Shown here piece after piece: positions 63,591 to 64,000 of a stretch of 64,000 bases of DNA (its first letter is position 1; every line of letters begins with the position of its first letter). This DNA is from Bicyclus anynana (Eukaryota > Arthropoda > Insecta > Lepidoptera > Nymphalidae): positions 2,264,501 to 2,328,500 of the forward strand of contig NC_069083.1 in NCBI RefSeq assembly GCF_947172395.1, written 5' to 3'. The notes under the pieces are model-generated. The model was not told where the DNA came from. It made no database searches and saw only the letters and a list, made by a program, of their open reading frames with translations. The translations under genes and the position numbers were made by a program.

Positions 63591-64000
63591 GAATATCAGA
63601 ATTCAGAATTTCAGAGTAGCGGAGCTGACGCTCGCGATTGTGCCAGCGACTTCGTTCGCGTGGAATCTGGACGTGGAAATCATTAATCAATGTAAAATTG
63701 TAAATTGCAAAATTAAAATTTTCAATAGTAGTGAAATAGTCACTATTATTGAAATTTGAATTAGAATGAAAAGTTATGAGTTATGTGTAGTTATTAGGAT
63801 AAGTTAGCTTAAGTTCCATATTGTATTCTTTCTTAATAAAAAATAAATAAAAAATTAAAGAGTTTGAATTTGAATTTTAAAAATTTTTGAATTTGAATTT
63901 TTTCGTATTTTTTTATGATTTATGAACAAATTTTTAAAACTGTAACTCTAAAAATTAAGCACTTTCCATACAAACTTTCACCCCTATTTCACCCCCTTTA
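63591..64000. repeat. Repeat D fragments and AT-rich end
   Basis: 63605-63670 shows agcggagctgacgctcgcga and gcgacttcgttcgcgtggaa. The tail at 63900-64000 (tttatgaacaaatttttaaa actgtaactctaa) matches the D copy at 34.98 kb. No gene. Confidence 0.6.

Overview
The window reads as nuclear DNA of a moth or butterfly (Lepidoptera). It is AT-rich, its genes are split by introns with GT-AG borders, and the space between exons is filled with decayed non-LTR retrotransposons, tRNA-headed SINEs and short palindromic DNA elements of the kind that litter lepidopteran genomes. It is not bacterial: the open frames are exons or transposon remains. I cannot name the species.

Layout. Bases 1-22 kb hold no host coding gene I can recognise. 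They contain retroelement tails, SINEs, a (TA)n tract, two pyrimidine-rich CCCTAC-type arrays, a 589-bp tandem duplication, a satellite of about 0.9 kb and several palindromes. A possible non-coding first exon lies on the minus strand near 20.6 kb. At 22.7-29.1 kb a minus-strand gene encodes a membrane-anchored short-chain dehydrogenase/reductase (SDR) of the SDR16C / retinol-dehydrogenase-like type. Three of the four catalytic tetrad residues are replaced, so it looks like a pseudoenzyme. Its largest intron holds a 5'-truncated Jockey-like LINE with a perfect 15-bp target-site duplication. Head to head with it, at 30.8-32.5 kb on the plus strand, is a three-exon gene for BORCS8, a subunit of the BORC complex that positions lysosomes.

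From 58.99 down to 35.96 kb the minus strand carries one large gene, about 31 coding exons and roughly 1,550 residues, for a full-length ABCA-type transporter (TMD1-NBD1-TMD2-NBD2). The fold can be followed from end to end, and splice sites and reading frame are kept, yet both nucleotide-binding domains have lost most ATPase motifs. Two of its 5' exons sit in tandem triplications with decayed extra copies. A tRNA-Phe(GAA) gene lies in one intron on the opposite strand. A 200-base assembly gap lies within the TMD2-NBD2 linker region, and two exon junctions do not match in phase, so at least one exon is missing from my model at each.

Divergent from the ABCA-like gene, at 59.7-61.2 kb on the plus strand, is a two-exon gene for a secreted glycine-rich protein with a TATA box and an initiator. 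The right end (62.5-63.6 kb) holds a non-autonomous DNA element of about 1 kb with matching ends and internal tandem repeats.

The most interesting content is two neighbouring loci whose proteins keep family architecture and intact frames while losing the catalytic motifs: the SDR and, above all, the ABCA-like gene.
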